This document shows positions 1 to 12,131 of a stretch of DNA of 64,000 nucleotides, in pieces. The translations under genes and the position numbers were made by a program. Origin of the DNA: Pseudoduganella armeniaca (GTDB taxonomy: Bacteria > Pseudomonadota > Gammaproteobacteria > Burkholderiales > Burkholderiaceae_D); the NCBI RefSeq assembly GCF_003028855.1, contig NZ_CP028324.1:1364001-1428000 (forward strand), given 5' to 3'. The first letter of the stretch is position 1; every line of letters starts with the position of its first letter. A model generated the notes under the pieces. That model saw only the letters and a list, made by a program, of their open reading frames with translations. It ran no database searches and had not been told where the DNA came from.

Positions 1-493
<493 letters not shown>

Positions 494-518
494 GAGTGGC
501 ACGGATCGCAAGATCGTG

Positions 519-547
519 CATCAAACGCTCACACTTATCGACTGTTG
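519..547 (+). other. 16S processing stem, 3' strand (operon 1)
   Basis: This stretch just after 16S equals the one at 26830-26858 in operon 2. There it is complementary over 29 bases (one G-U type mismatch) to the 16S leader at 25101-25129. It is the 3' strand of the long stem that loops out 16S rRNA and is normally cut by RNase III. The partner leader of operon 1 lies outside the window. Confidence 0.75.
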
Positions 548-569
548 TTAGAGAAACAGCAAGAAGCGC

Positions 570-646
570 GGGTCTGTAGCTCAGCTGGTTAGAGCACCGT
601 GTTGATAACGCGGGGGTCGTTGGTTCGAGCCCAACCAGACCCACCA
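570..646 (+). tRNA. tRNA-Ile (GAT anticodon)
   Basis: The cloverleaf folds with acceptor GGGTCTG/CAGACCC, anticodon loop TTGATAA (GAT), T stem GTTGG/CCAAC and an encoded CCA. The variable region here has five bases (GGGTC), the usual number. The second copy at 26883-26958 has only four, so the two operons disagree by one G. Its position in the 16S-23S spacer is standard. Confidence 0.95.
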
Positions 647-664
647 CGGTTTAGTTGTCACCGC

Positions 665-739
665 GGGGATTAGCTCAGCTGGGAGAGCACCTGCTTTGCA
701 AGCAGGGGGTCGTCGGTTCGATCCCGTCATCCTCCACCA
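665..739 (+). tRNA. tRNA-Ala (TGC anticodon)
   Basis: The anticodon loop is TTTGCAA (TGC) and the CCA end is encoded. The 5' acceptor strand has four Gs here, while the second copy at 26966 has five. The seven-base acceptor pairing with ATCCTCC needs five, so one G is apparently missing in this copy. The 18-base gap to tRNA-Ile differs in sequence and length from the 7-base gap in operon 2, a genuine spacer difference. Confidence 0.93.
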
Positions 740-810
740 TCGCTTCTGTTGAAAGTCCAAACGTAAGTCGTCAGATTTAGGTTTGATCTTTTAGAGATCA
801 CTGCTGTTTC

Positions 811-822
811 GCTCTTTAACAA
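811..822 (+). promoter_or_regulatory. boxA-like antitermination site in 16S-23S spacer
   Basis: GCTCTTTAACA matches the rrn boxA element that binds the NusB-S10 antitermination complex. The same sequence occurs in operon 2 near 27112, and a related one lies in the 16S leader near 25088. Confidence 0.7.
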
Positions 823-943
823 TCTGGAAGAAGTAAAGTTTTATTAAGCGTGTGAGAAATCACACACTTAGGGTAGTGTTCGAAAGAACGCATACAAAAA
901 CTCATCAAACACAGTAGTAAATGCTTGAACCGATAGCCGTCAA

Positions 944-3826
<2,883 letters not shown>

Positions 3827-3929
3827 GACGGTTACAGAGCATTTACTCTTTGATGAGAGTACCCAACTTACTTCTTCCAGATTCAGTAGCCGCGTTGCCC
3901 AACAGGGAACGAAGCTACGTACAAGTCAT

Positions 3930-4044
3930 GCCTGATGACCATAGCAAGTCGGTCCCACCCCTTCCCATCCCGAACAGGACCGTGAAACGACTTTGCGCCG
4001 ATGATAGTGCTGCAACCAGTGTGAAAGTAGGTTATCGTCAGGCT
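3930..4044 (+). rRNA. rrf: 5S rRNA (operon 1, first copy)
   Basis: This is a standard 5S gene whose ends pair GCCTGATGAC/GTCAGGC. It is identical in the body to the 5S of operon 2 at 30235. A rho-independent terminator follows directly at 4056. Confidence 0.95.
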
Positions 4045-4055
4045 GTTATTCCGAG

Positions 4056-4089
4056 AAAGCCCGCTGTGTGAGCACAGCGGGCTTTTTTA
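4056..4089 (+). terminator. rho-independent terminator after first 5S
   Basis: The 11-bp GC-rich stem AGCCCGCTGTG/CACAGCGGGCT has loop TGAG and is followed by a run of Ts. It separates the first from the second 5S gene, so the second copy depends on read-through or its own promoter. A short duplicated TTATTCAGGAC follows it at about 4087-4109. Confidence 0.9.
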
Positions 4090-4160
4090 TTCAGGACTTA
4101 TTCAGGACTTCGTACACCAAACCAGATTCAGGCCCGCGCCCTGCGCGAGCCAACCGGTCA

Positions 4161-4276
4161 AGTCTGATGACCATAGCAAGTCGGTCCCACCCCTTCCCAT
4201 CCCGAACAGGACCGTGAAACGACTCTGCGCCGATGATAGTGCTGCAACCAGTGTGAAAGTAGGTTATCGTCAGACT
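4161..4276 (+). rRNA. rrf: 5S rRNA, additional copy (operon 1)
   Basis: This second full 5S gene lies 116 bases behind the first and is absent from operon 2. Its terminal helix is AGTCTGATGAC/GTCAGACT, against GCCTGATGAC/GTCAGGC in the other 5S genes. The closing pair has changed on both strands, which keeps helix I intact. One internal C/T change is also present. The compensated change argues for a functional rather than decaying copy. Confidence 0.93.
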
Positions 4277-4287
4277 AGTAATTAGAA

Positions 4288-4320
4288 AAGCCCCGCCAGG
4301 TGATCCTGGCGGGGCTTTTT
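4288..4320 (+). terminator. rho-independent terminator after second 5S
   Basis: The 12-bp stem AGCCCCGCCAGG/CCTGGCGGGGCT has loop TGAT and five or more Ts. It ends rrn operon 1. The 150 bases that follow, up to the stop codon of the MFS gene at 4473, hold no recognisable gene. Confidence 0.92.
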
Positions 4321-4472
4321 GCTTTGTGCCAAACATAAACCCCTGAGCAGCCGGGGCAGACCCGACGAGCCTGACTCTTATCCGGTCCCGGATCAAGGGA
4401 TGGCGCAAGTGTTCAGTAAGCAGCACGACCCTGGCTTTGCGCTATTTGCCGCAGTGACCGGTCTTCCAGGCC

Positions 4473-5921
4473 TTATTGCACGGTCGACTGGCCCGATGCT
4501 GCCACTGGTGTCGCCGGCGCCGGGCTCCCTTGGCTGATGCTGGCGCCGTCTTCCCGCTTCAGCGTCCAGAACGTCAGCGACGAAAGAATCGTCAGCACGG
4601 CCAGCGTCAGGAACGCGTCGTGCAGGGCGCTCGTCAACACTATCCGGTCCGTCTGCGGCAGATCACCAAGGAACCACCCGGTCAGCAGTGAGCCGCAGGC
4701 CAGCCCGAAGCTCATCGACAGCTGCTGCATCGAGCTGGCCATCGTGCTCGCCATGCTGGAATCGCGCTGCTCCACGTCGGCATAGGCAATGCTGTTCATG
4801 CTGGAAAACTGCAGCGAATTGAAAAAGCCCTGGCACAGGCTGATGGCGACGATCGCATACAAGGGCGTGCCGAGCTGCACGAACGAGAACATTGCGATGG
4901 TCACGCCGATCAAGACCGTGTTCACGACCAGCACCTGGCGGTAGCCGAAGCGCTTCAACAAGCGCACCGAAATGAATTTCATGCCCATCGCGGCCGCCGC
5001 GGCAGGCATCATCAACAGGCCTGACTGCCACGCCGGCAGGCCCATGCCGACCTGGTACAGCAGCGGCAGCAGGAAGGGCAGGCCGCCCACGCCGAGGCGG
5101 GTGAAGAAGCCACCCAGCATGGAAACGCGGAACGTGCGGATGCGGAACAGCGACAGGCGCAACAGCGGATGTTCCTCCCGGCTCGCATGCCAGGCGTAGG
5201 CCGCCAGCAGGCTGCCCGCGATGAAGAACAGCACCGCGGCCGACGTCACATCCAGTTTGTGTTCGCCGAATACTTCCAACAGCCATGACAGCAGCGCGAC
5301 CCCGGTGCCGAACAGGATCAGGCCCATCACGTCGAGGGGACGAGGGCCGTCGCCGTGGTAGTCGGGCATGTGGCGGTGCGCCAGCCAGATGGCGGCCAGG
5401 CCGACCGGGACATTGATGAAGAAGATCTCGCGCCACGACATCCAGTGCACGATCAAGCCGCCGACCGTGGGCCCAAGCAAAGGCCCGATCAGCGCCGGGA
5501 TGATTACGAAGTTCATCGCCGTCAGCAGCTCCGCTTTCGGGAACGTGCGCACGATCGTCAGGCGACCGACCGGCATCATCATCGCCGCCCCGAAGCCTTG
5601 CAGCAGCCGGGCCGCGACCAGCATCGGCGAATTGACGGACAGTCCGCACAACACGGATGCCAGCGTGAAGATGGCAATGGCCGTCATGAAGACGCGCCGG
5701 GTGCCGTAGCGGTCGGCCATCCAGCCGCTGACGGGAATGGCGACGGCCAGGCTGAGGATGTAGCTGGTGACGACGGCCTTCAGGCTCAGTGGCGTGACCA
5801 TCAGGCTGATTGCCATGCTCGGGATGGCGGTGTTGACGATGGTGGAGTCGAGCTGCTCCATGAAAAGGGCCGTCGCGACGACCCAGGGCAGATAGCGTTT
5901 GACGGTGTCGGGACTGGACAT
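4473..5921 (-). CDS. MFS transporter, DHA2 (14-TM, EmrB/QacA-type) family
   Basis: This is a predicted inner-membrane proton-coupled drug exporter of 482 residues. It shows the family motif LDSTIVNTA (residues 24-32) in the first membrane helix and motif A, GWMADRYGTRR (66-76), in the loop between helices 2 and 3. Further hydrophobic segments follow to the usual 14-helix length. The ATG at 5921 was chosen because the family N-terminus begins there; the open frame runs further upstream but that part has no membrane-protein composition. No Shine-Dalgarno is visible. Instead, a perfect 16-bp-arm inverted repeat (5929-5965) ends seven bases before the start. The gene is co-oriented with cobQ, 84 bases away. 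The substrate is unknown and a role in cobalamin metabolism is not implied. Confidence 0.88.
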   Translation of the reverse strand: MSSPDTVKRYLPWVVATALFMEQLDSTIVNTAIPSMAISLMVTPLSLKAVVTSYILSLAVAIPVSGWMADRYGTRRVFMTAIAIFTLASVLCGLSVNSPMLVAARLLQGFGAAMMMPVGRLTIVRTFPKAELLTAMNFVIIPALIGPLLGPTVGGLIVHWMSWREIFFINVPVGLAAIWLAHRHMPDYHGDGPRPLDVMGLILFGTGVALLSWLLEVFGEHKLDVTSAAVLFFIAGSLLAAYAWHASREEHPLLRLSLFRIRTFRVSMLGGFFTRLGVGGLPFLLPLLYQVGMGLPAWQSGLLMMPAAAAAMGMKFISVRLLKRFGYRQVLVVNTVLIGVTIAMFSFVQLGTPLYAIVAISLCQGFFNSLQFSSMNSIAYADVEQRDSSMASTMASSMQQLSMSFGLACGSLLTGWFLGDLPQTDRIVLTSALHDAFLTLAVLTILSSLTFWTLKREDGASISQGSPAPATPVAASGQSTVQ

Positions 5922-5928
5922 TGGCAAG

Positions 5929-5965
5929 GCAACAATCGGGCGGTAGGCAACCGCCCGATTGTTGC
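5929..5965. repeat. perfect 16-bp inverted repeat before the MFS gene
   Basis: The arms 5929-5944 and 5950-5965 are perfectly complementary around a 5-base loop. The repeat lies between the cobQ stop (6005) and the MFS start (5921), without a T run on either side. It could be a hairpin insulating cobQ from the MFS gene, or an operator. It would hide the region where a ribosome binding site is expected. Confidence 0.75.
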
Positions 5966-6004
5966 ATAAACCGGCAAAACACGAAGCCGGCCACGGTGCC
6001 GACG

Positions 6005-7447
6005 CTACTTCAGGGAGAGCAGGCGCTCCATCAAAGGCGCGGTCGCATCGGCCAGGCGCTCCAGGCTGGCCTCGCGCAGCGCCGCCGTGTCGACGGTGTG
6101 CTCCGAGTCCAGTCCCGCCCAGCGCAGCAAGGCCTGGCACGCCTGCGGCGTGTCGAACAGGCCGTGCAGGTAGGTGCCCAGCACCTGGTCGTCGAACGAG
6201 CGGGCGCCTTCCGGGCGTCCGTCGATCCGAAACGCCGGGCGGTCCAGCGCATCCCCCGTCGAGGCGCCCATGTGGATTTCGTAGCCCGCTACGTCGGCTG
6301 CGGCAAACGCGCACTGGCCGCTGACCTGTTGCAGCCGCTTCTCGCGCGTCAGGATCGTCACCATGTCCAGCAGGCCCAGGCCGGCCGATTCGCCAGCCGC
6401 GCCTTCCACGCCATACGGATCGCGCACCGCGAGTCCCAGCATCTGGAAGCCGCCGCAAATGCCGATCACCTTGCCGCCATAGCGCAGGTGACGGGCGATC
6501 CGCTCCGGCCAGCCCTGGGCGACCAGCCAGGCCAGGTCGCCGCGCGTGTTCTTGCTGCCGGGGAGGACGATCAGGTCCGCCGGCGGTACCGGTTCACCCG
6601 CGCGAACGAAGCGCAGGTCGACGTCCGGGTGGGCCCGCAAGGCGTCGAAGTCGGTGTGGTTGCTCATCCTGGGCGTGCTGGGGACGACCACCCGGAATGC
6701 GCCGCGCTGCGCCTGCACGGCCTGCACCGCGTCCTCCGCGTCCAGGAACAGGCCGTGCAGGTAGGGCAGCACGGCCAGCACGGGCTTGCCGGTCTGCCGC
6801 TCCAGCCATTCCAGGCCGGGTTCGAGCAGCTTGATGTCGCCGCGGAAGCGGTTGATGACGAAGCCGACGATGCGCTGCCGTTCGCTGTCGGACAGGCAGG
6901 CCAGCGTGCCGACGATGTGGGCGAACACGCCGCCGCGATCGATGTCGGCCACCAGCACGACGGGACAATCGACCGCCTCGGCAAAGCCCATGTTGGCGAT
7001 GTCGCGCTCGCGCAGGTTGATCTCGGCCGGGCTGCCGGCACCTTCGACGATCACGGTCTCGTATTGGCGCAGCAGGCGCGCATGCGATTCCAGCACGGCG
7101 GCCATCGCGACCGTCTTGTACTGGTGGTAGTCGCGCGCATTCATCTCGGCGCGCACCTTGCCGTGGATGATCACCTGGGCGCCGGTATCGCTGGAGGGTT
7201 TCAGCAGCACCGGATTCATGTCGGTGTGCGGCGCCACCCCGGCGGCAATCGCCTGCAATGCCTGCGCGCGGCCGATCTCGCCGCCATCGGCGGTGACGGC
7301 GCTGTTCAAGGCCATGTTCTGCGGCTTGAATGGCGCCACCGCGATACCTTGCCGTTTCAGCAGGCGGCACAGCGCCGCGACCACGGTGCTCTTGCCGGCG
7401 TCGGACGTGGTGCCCTGCACCATCAGCGTGGAGTAAGGAAATGTCAT
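6005..7447 (-). CDS. cobQ: cobyric acid synthase CobQ (CbiP)
   Basis: This cytoplasmic glutamine-dependent amidotransferase amidates carboxyl groups b, d, e and g of adenosylcobyrinic acid a,c-diamide to give adenosylcobyric acid. The 480 residues have the family's usual length and layout. An N-terminal ATP-binding dethiobiotin-synthetase-like domain shows [10 protein letters not shown] at 11-20. A C-terminal class I glutaminase domain carries the nucleophile in [10 protein letters not shown] (Cys331). It is the last cobalamin gene of the minus-strand run, 51 bases behind btuF, and is probably in the same transcript. Confidence 0.96.
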   Translation of the reverse strand: MTFPYSTLMVQGTTSDAGKSTVVAALCRLLKRQGIAVAPFKPQNMALNSAVTADGGEIGRAQALQAIAAGVAPHTDMNPVLLKPSSDTGAQVIIHGKVRAEMNARDYHQYKTVAMAAVLESHARLLRQYETVIVEGAGSPAEINLRERDIANMGFAEAVDCPVVLVADIDRGGVFAHIVGTLACLSDSERQRIVGFVINRFRGDIKLLEPGLEWLERQTGKPVLAVLPYLHGLFLDAEDAVQAVQAQRGAFRVVVPSTPRMSNHTDFDALRAHPDVDLRFVRAGEPVPPADLIVLPGSKNTRGDLAWLVAQGWPERIARHLRYGGKVIGICGGFQMLGLAVRDPYGVEGAAGESAGLGLLDMVTILTREKRLQQVSGQCAFAAADVAGYEIHMGASTGDALDRPAFRIDGRPEGARSFDDQVLGTYLHGLFDTPQACQALLRWAGLDSEHTVDTAALREASLERLADATAPLMERLLSLK

Positions 7448-7498
7448 CTTATGATCCTGCGGCGCGACAGCGTCGCCTCAAGTGTCCGGGGTAAATCT

Positions 7499-8368
7499 TC
7501 ATTGTTTCCGGTGCTGGCGCGCGGTTTCCAGGGCTTCGCACAGCGACACCGTTCCCTGCACCATGCGCGGTCCGGCGCGATTGACCAGGTGGCCGTCGAT
7601 GGTGAACAGGTTGCCCTGCCGCGTCGCCTTCATGTTCGGGTATTGCCGCCACATGCCGGCGCCGCCCTGTTCCTTCTCGGCCGTGCTGAACACCGCTTCC
7701 GGATCGGCCTGCAGTACCGCCTCGATGCTGACGACAGGCGCCGTCACCTTCTGGCTGGCGAAGATGTTCTCGCCGCCGCATACCTTCAGCGCATCGCTGA
7801 CGATGTGGGCGCCGTTCAGCGTGTAGAGCGGCTTGTCCCAGACCTGGTAGAACGTGCGCACGGGCGGCCGGCCCGCATAGCGCGCGCGCAGGGAAGCCAG
7901 CTGGCGGCGCAGATCCTGTGCCGCCGCATCTGCCGTCTTTTCCGTGCCGAGCAGCTTGCCCATATTGGCGACGTTGTCGGCGATGGCGTCCAGCTTCCTT
8001 GGCTCACTGTGATACAGCGGCACGTTCAGCTTGCGCAGCAGATCGATCTGCCGCTCCGAGCTGCCGTGGCGCCAGACCACGATCAGGTCGGGTTTCAACG
8101 CGATGATGCGTTCCAGGTCGACCTCGCGGTTGCTGCCGACGCGCGGGATCGCCTTGGCCGCTTCCGGATAGTCGCTGAAATCGACGGCACCGACGATGCG
8201 CTCGCCGCCGCCGGCCGCGAACAGCAGTTCCGTGACGTGAGGTGCCATCGAGATCACGCGTTGCGCTGGTTTGGCCAGCGTCACCAGCTGGCCATCGTCG
8301 TCACGCACGGTAATCGCGGCCTGGGCCGCCAGCGGTGCCAGCAGCCCGGCCAGGATCAGCTTTTTCAT
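7499..8368 (-). CDS. btuF: periplasmic cobalamin-binding protein BtuF
   Basis: This is a periplasmic binding protein for the B12 ABC importer, of 289 residues. A short signal peptide (MKKLILAGLLAPLAAQA) is followed by the helical-backbone binding fold, including the motif ISMAPHVTELLFA and the segment ALKPDLIVVW typical of the BtuF/FecB class. The start at 8368 fits the signal peptide and overlaps the cobD stop by four bases (ATGA), indicating translational coupling. The cognate permease and ATPase are encoded at 14131-15920, not next to it. BtuF lying inside the synthesis genes suggests that salvage of external corrinoids and late synthesis are run together. Confidence 0.9.
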   Translation of the reverse strand: MKKLILAGLLAPLAAQAAITVRDDDGQLVTLAKPAQRVISMAPHVTELLFAAGGGERIVGAVDFSDYPEAAKAIPRVGSNREVDLERIIALKPDLIVVWRHGSSERQIDLLRKLNVPLYHSEPRKLDAIADNVANMGKLLGTEKTADAAAQDLRRQLASLRARYAGRPPVRTFYQVWDKPLYTLNGAHIVSDALKVCGGENIFASQKVTAPVVSIEAVLQADPEAVFSTAEKEQGGAGMWRQYPNMKATRQGNLFTIDGHLVNRAGPRMVQGTVSLCEALETARQHRKQ

Positions 8369-9351
8369 TTCGACTCCCTTGTCCATTCGTTCAATGCGGC
8401 GGCGAGCCGCGACCATGCCGCTTCGTCGGGCGGCAAGCCGAGGCGGATGCCGCGCGGTCCGGTACGGAACAGCCGCACCCAGATGCCGCGTCGCGCCATG
8501 TGGTCGTGCAACTGCTCCGGCCGGGCCTCCGGCCACCATTGGAACAGCGCGGTGCCCGCGGCGTCGATGCCATGGGACGCCAGCAGCGCATGCAGGCGCT
8601 GGCCCGAGTGTCGCAGCGCGTCGCGCGTCGCCTGCTGCCAGGCCCGGTCCAGCAGCGCCGCCTTGCCCACCTGCTGCGCCGGTCCACTGACCTGCCAGGG
8701 CCCGAGCAGCTCGTCGAGCGCGGCCAGCAGGTCCGGCTGCGCCGCGACGAAGCCGAGGCGCACGCCGGCCAGGCCGAAGAACTTGCCGACCGAGCGCAGC
8801 ACGATGATGCCGGGACGGTCGCCGCAGTCGGCCACGCTATGCGTGCCATCGGTATCGGCGAAGGCTTCATCGACCACCAGCCAGCCGCCGCGCCGCGCCA
8901 GCACGCCGGCCCAGTCCAGCAGCTGCGCGCGCGGCACGGTCGCGCCGGTCGGATTGTTCGGGTTGCAGACTACCAGCACATCGCAGCTGTCCACCGCCGC
9001 GCCCAACTCCGCATAGGCCACCTGCCTGGCGGTATGGCCGTGCAGCGCCCAGTGATGCGCGTGTTCCGCATACGACGGCGCGGCAATGACGATGCGCGAC
9101 GGTGCGCGCAGGCGCGGCAGCGCCTGGATCGCCGCTTGCGTGCCGGCCACGGCCAGCATGTGCGGCGCGCCGTAGTAAGCGCACGCGGCATCGACCAGCG
9201 CCGGATCGGGTTCGGGCAGGCGGTGCCACGCATTCCCGGCCAGCGCGGGCGCCGGATACCACGCCGGATTGAGCCCCGCGGACAGGTCGATCCAGTCGTC
9301 CCGGCCGTACAGGCGCTTGGCATCGCGCAGGTTGCCGCCATGTTCAGGCAT
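8365..9351 (-). CDS. cobD: threonine-phosphate decarboxylase CobD (CobC of Pseudomonas nomenclature)
   Basis: This is a PLP-dependent aminotransferase-fold enzyme making (R)-1-amino-2-propanol phosphate, the linker of the nucleotide loop. The 328 residues carry the asparagine motif CNPNNPTG (129-136), the PLP aspartate in VVDEAF (Asp161) and the Schiff-base lysine in SVGKFFGLAG (Lys190). The start at 9351 overlaps the end of cbiB by eight bases, and the stop overlaps the btuF start. It partners with CbiB, which attaches its product to cobyric acid. Confidence 0.93.
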   Translation of the reverse strand: MPEHGGNLRDAKRLYGRDDWIDLSAGLNPAWYPAPALAGNAWHRLPEPDPALVDAACAYYGAPHMLAVAGTQAAIQALPRLRAPSRIVIAAPSYAEHAHHWALHGHTARQVAYAELGAAVDSCDVLVVCNPNNPTGATVPRAQLLDWAGVLARRGGWLVVDEAFADTDGTHSVADCGDRPGIIVLRSVGKFFGLAGVRLGFVAAQPDLLAALDELLGPWQVSGPAQQVGKAALLDRAWQQATRDALRHSGQRLHALLASHGIDAAGTALFQWWPEARPEQLHDHMARRGIWVRLFRTGPRGIRLGLPPDEAAWSRLAAALNEWTRESK

Positions 9352-10291
9352 GGTGGACCCCCAGCACGACCAGGCCAGCGCAGGCCAGCCACAGCACTGT
9401 CGTATGCAGCACCAGGCGCCAGGCCCGGCCGATATCGGCCGCCTGCGCCGGCGCGCCATGCCCCAACGGCGGGCGCTGCTCGACGACGCCGTCGTACACG
9501 GCCGCGCCGCCCAGTGCCAGGCACAGCGCCCCGGCACCGCTGGACATCACGGGCCCGGCGTTCGGGCTGCTCCATGCCGGCGCCTGCGTGCGCCAGCACT
9601 GCCAGGCGCGGCGCTTACCAGAGAGCGACGGCGCCAACAGCACATATGACAATGCCGTCAGCCGCGCCGGGAGGTAGTTCAGCGCGTCGTCGATGCGGGC
9701 GGCGGGGCGGCCGAAGTACAGGAAGCGCTCGTTGCGGTAGCCCCACATCGCATCGAGCGTGTTGGCAAGCCTGAACAGCACGGCGCCCGGCCCGCCCGCG
9801 ACGGCAAACCAGAACAGCGTGCCGAACACCGCGTCGTTGCCGTTTTCCAGCAGCGATTCGGCGCTGGCCTTGGCCAGGTCGGCCTCGGTGGCGTGCGCCG
9901 TATCGCGGCTGACGATCATCGACGTCAGGAAGCGGGCACGTGGCAGGTCGCCGTTCGCCAGCGCGGCGGCGATCGGCAGATTGTGCTCGCGCAGGCTGCG
10001 CAGGCCGATGCCCAGGTACAGCAGCAGCGCGTGCATGGCCAGCCCCGGCCACCCGGGTAGGGCGCACAGCCATGCCGCCAGGGCCGTCAGTGGCAGCACC
10101 GCCAGCGCCCAGGCCAGCATGCCGCGCCACAGCCGGCCGCCGCCCCGGTTCAGCCGGCGCTGCAGCAAGGTCGCGAGGTTGCCGAAGCCGACCAGGGGAT
10201 GAAAGCGCCGCGCCTCGCCGAGCAGCAGGTCGAGCAGCACGCCGGCCAGCAGCAATCCCGCCACGGCCGGCCAGGACAGGCCGCTCAGCAT
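9344..10291 (-). CDS. cbiB: adenosylcobinamide-phosphate synthase CbiB (CobD of Pseudomonas nomenclature)
   Basis: This inner-membrane enzyme joins adenosylcobyric acid to aminopropanol phosphate. The 315 residues contain several hydrophobic helices, including one at the N-terminus (residues 6-24). The family segment SLLENGNDAVFGTLFWF and the basic-aromatic region around YRNERFLYFGRPAARIDD are present. The ATG at 10291 overlaps the cobU stop region (tail-to-head overlap of seven bases), so it is translated as part of the cob operon. Confidence 0.94.
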   Translation of the reverse strand: MLSGLSWPAVAGLLLAGVLLDLLLGEARRFHPLVGFGNLATLLQRRLNRGGGRLWRGMLAWALAVLPLTALAAWLCALPGWPGLAMHALLLYLGIGLRSLREHNLPIAAALANGDLPRARFLTSMIVSRDTAHATEADLAKASAESLLENGNDAVFGTLFWFAVAGGPGAVLFRLANTLDAMWGYRNERFLYFGRPAARIDDALNYLPARLTALSYVLLAPSLSGKRRAWQCWRTQAPAWSSPNAGPVMSSGAGALCLALGGAAVYDGVVEQRPPLGHGAPAQAADIGRAWRLVLHTTVLWLACAGLVVLGVHHA

Positions 10292-10842
10292 GGGGCGCCC
10301 TTCAGCACCAACGGCAGCCCGGCCGCGACGAACACGGCACGGTCGCACAGCGCGGCCACTGCCTGGTTCAGCCGACCCGCTTCGTCCGTGTACGCACGGG
10401 TGATCGCGCCATACGGCACGATGCCCATGCCGACCTCGTTGGAGACGAAGATCACGTCGCCGCGCGGCTCGGCCAATTCCGCCAGCAGTGCGGCGCGTTC
10501 GTCGTGTAAGCGCGCTGGCAACTCGATCGCGCCGACGTCGGGGTACACGGTGCCGTCGTGGAACAGCAGGTTGCTGAGCCAGAGCGTCAGGCAATCGACC
10601 AGCACCAGGCGGTGCGCTGCCCGCCAGGTCGCCAGCACCTGCGCCAGCGCGAGCTTTTCCTCGACCGTCTTCCACTGCGCCGGGCGCTGCGCGCGGTGCA
10701 GGGCGATGCGTTGCGCCATCTCACCGTCGCCGGCGGCGGCAGTGGCGACATAGATCACTTCCTTGCCCGACTGCGCCGCCAGCCGCTCCGCATACGCGCT
10801 CTTGCCGGAGCGGGCGCCGCCCAGGACCAAGGTGCGCGTCAT
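10285..10842 (-). CDS. cobU: adenosylcobinamide kinase / AdoCbi-phosphate guanylyltransferase CobU (CobP)
   Basis: This bifunctional cytoplasmic enzyme phosphorylates adenosylcobinamide and transfers GMP to form AdoCbi-GDP. The 185 residues begin with the P-loop GGARSGKS (8-15). A conserved HRAQRPAQW motif follows, whose histidine (His49) corresponds to the guanylylated residue of the family, then VDCLTLWLSNLL. The ATG at 10842 overlaps the cobB stop by four bases. Its presence allows entry of salvaged cobinamide as well as products of the synthesis arm. Confidence 0.95.
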   Translation of the reverse strand: MTRTLVLGGARSGKSAYAERLAAQSGKEVIYVATAAAGDGEMAQRIALHRAQRPAQWKTVEEKLALAQVLATWRAAHRLVLVDCLTLWLSNLLFHDGTVYPDVGAIELPARLHDERAALLAELAEPRGDVIFVSNEVGMGIVPYGAITRAYTDEAGRLNQAVAALCDRAVFVAAGLPLVLKGAPC

Positions 10843-12131
10843 GCCTCGCTCCGCGAGAACAGCGCCGCGACGGCGGCCGGATTGGACGGGAAGTAGGCGT
10901 GGAAGTAGGACGCCGTCAGCGACCCCACGCGGTACACGGCCTCGCCCTGCGCGCCGGACGGGTTCTTGCTGGTGTGCGCGATGACTGGCGCACCGGTGTC
11001 CAGCCGCGAATAATGAAACGTATGGCCGCGCAGGACGCCCTGCGGCGTGGCGAGAGCCTGTGGACCCAGGCCTGCCAGCTTCTTCTGCACGGTGACACGG
11101 CCGGGCAGCAGCCCCGCCATCGGCCAGTCGTGGCCGGCGCCGTCGGCCAGCGCGTCCGCCAGGGCCATCATGCCGCCACATTCGGCCACGATCGGCGTGC
11201 CCGCCGCATGGGCAGCCCGGATCGATGCGCGCCAGCGCGCGGCGCCGGCCAGCCGTTCGCAATGCAGCTCCGGATAACCGCCCGGCAGGTAGACGGCATC
11301 GGCATCGGCCGGCACCGGCTCGTCGTTCAGCGGCGCGAAGTACGCGATGCGGGCGCCCAGCTGGCGCAGCAGCTCGGTGTTGGCGTGGTAGACGAACAGG
11401 AACGACTCGTCGCGCGCGATGGCGATCGTGCGGCCGGCCAGCAGCGGTTCCGGCTGCGCGGCTGGCGCCGCCGCCTCGAAGCGGATCTCAGGCAGGGCCG
11501 CGAAAGCTGCCGCGTCGAACGTCATCTGCGCGGACAGCTCGTCCAGCAGGTCGTCGATGCCTGCCACCTCATGCGGCAGCACCAGGCCCAGATGACGCTC
11601 GGGCAGGGAGCGGCCCTGTTTCGGCAGGGTGCCGAACAGCGGGATGCCGCGCAGCGAGGCCTGCACCATGGCCGCGTGCCCGGCGCTGCCGATGCGGTTG
11701 GCGATGACGCCGGCCATCTCGACCGGACCGTAGTCGCGCAGGCCGTGCACCAGCGCGCCGGCCGTCTGCGCCATCGCGCCCGCGTCGATCACGGCCAGCA
11801 CCGGCACGCCGAATTCGCGCGCCAGGTCGGCGGCGGACGGCGTGCCGTCGTACAAGCCCATCACGCCTTCGATCAGGATCGTATCCGCCTCGAGCGCCGC
11901 CTGGGCCAGCAGCTGGTGGCAGCGTTCGCGGCCCACCATCCACAGGTCCAGCGTCTCGACCGGCGCGCCGCTGGCGCGCTGCAGCACCATCGGGTCGATG
12001 AAGTCGGGACCGCACTTGAACACGCGCACGCGCTGGCCAGCCTGCGCCAGCTTGCGCGCCAGCGCGGCCGTGACGGTGGTCTTGCCCTGGCCGGACGACA
12101 CGGCCGCGATCAGGACGGCACGGGCGCCCAT
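10839..12131 (-). CDS. cobB: cobyrinate a,c-diamide synthase CobB (CbiA)
   Basis: This glutamine-dependent enzyme amidates the a and c side chains of (hydrogeno)cobyrinic acid. The 430 residues start with the ATP-binding motif SSGQGKTT (12-19). They end in a glutaminase domain with the nucleophile in IVAECGGMMAL (Cys318). The sequence does not by itself tell cobyrinate from hydrogenobyrinate as substrate. The ATG at 12131 overlaps the cobO stop by one base. It acts directly before or after CobO, encoded upstream. Confidence 0.94.
   Translation of the reverse strand: MGARAVLIAAVSSGQGKTTVTAALARKLAQAGQRVRVFKCGPDFIDPMVLQRASGAPVETLDLWMVGRERCHQLLAQAALEADTILIEGVMGLYDGTPSAADLAREFGVPVLAVIDAGAMAQTAGALVHGLRDYGPVEMAGVIANRIGSAGHAAMVQASLRGIPLFGTLPKQGRSLPERHLGLVLPHEVAGIDDLLDELSAQMTFDAAAFAALPEIRFEAAAPAAQPEPLLAGRTIAIARDESFLFVYHANTELLRQLGARIAYFAPLNDEPVPADADAVYLPGGYPELHCERLAGAARWRASIRAAHAAGTPIVAECGGMMALADALADGAGHDWPMAGLLPGRVTVQKKLAGLGPQALATPQGVLRGHTFHYSRLDTGAPVIAHTSKNPSGAQGEAVYRVGSLTASYFHAYFPSNPAAVAALFSRSEA

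Noticed and set aside
5921..9016. 1031-codon open frame on the plus strand
   Set aside because: It runs antisense through the MFS start, cobQ, btuF and cobD, which have clear family motifs. Its own translation is Arg/Gln/Ala-rich without domains, a typical GC-rich shadow.
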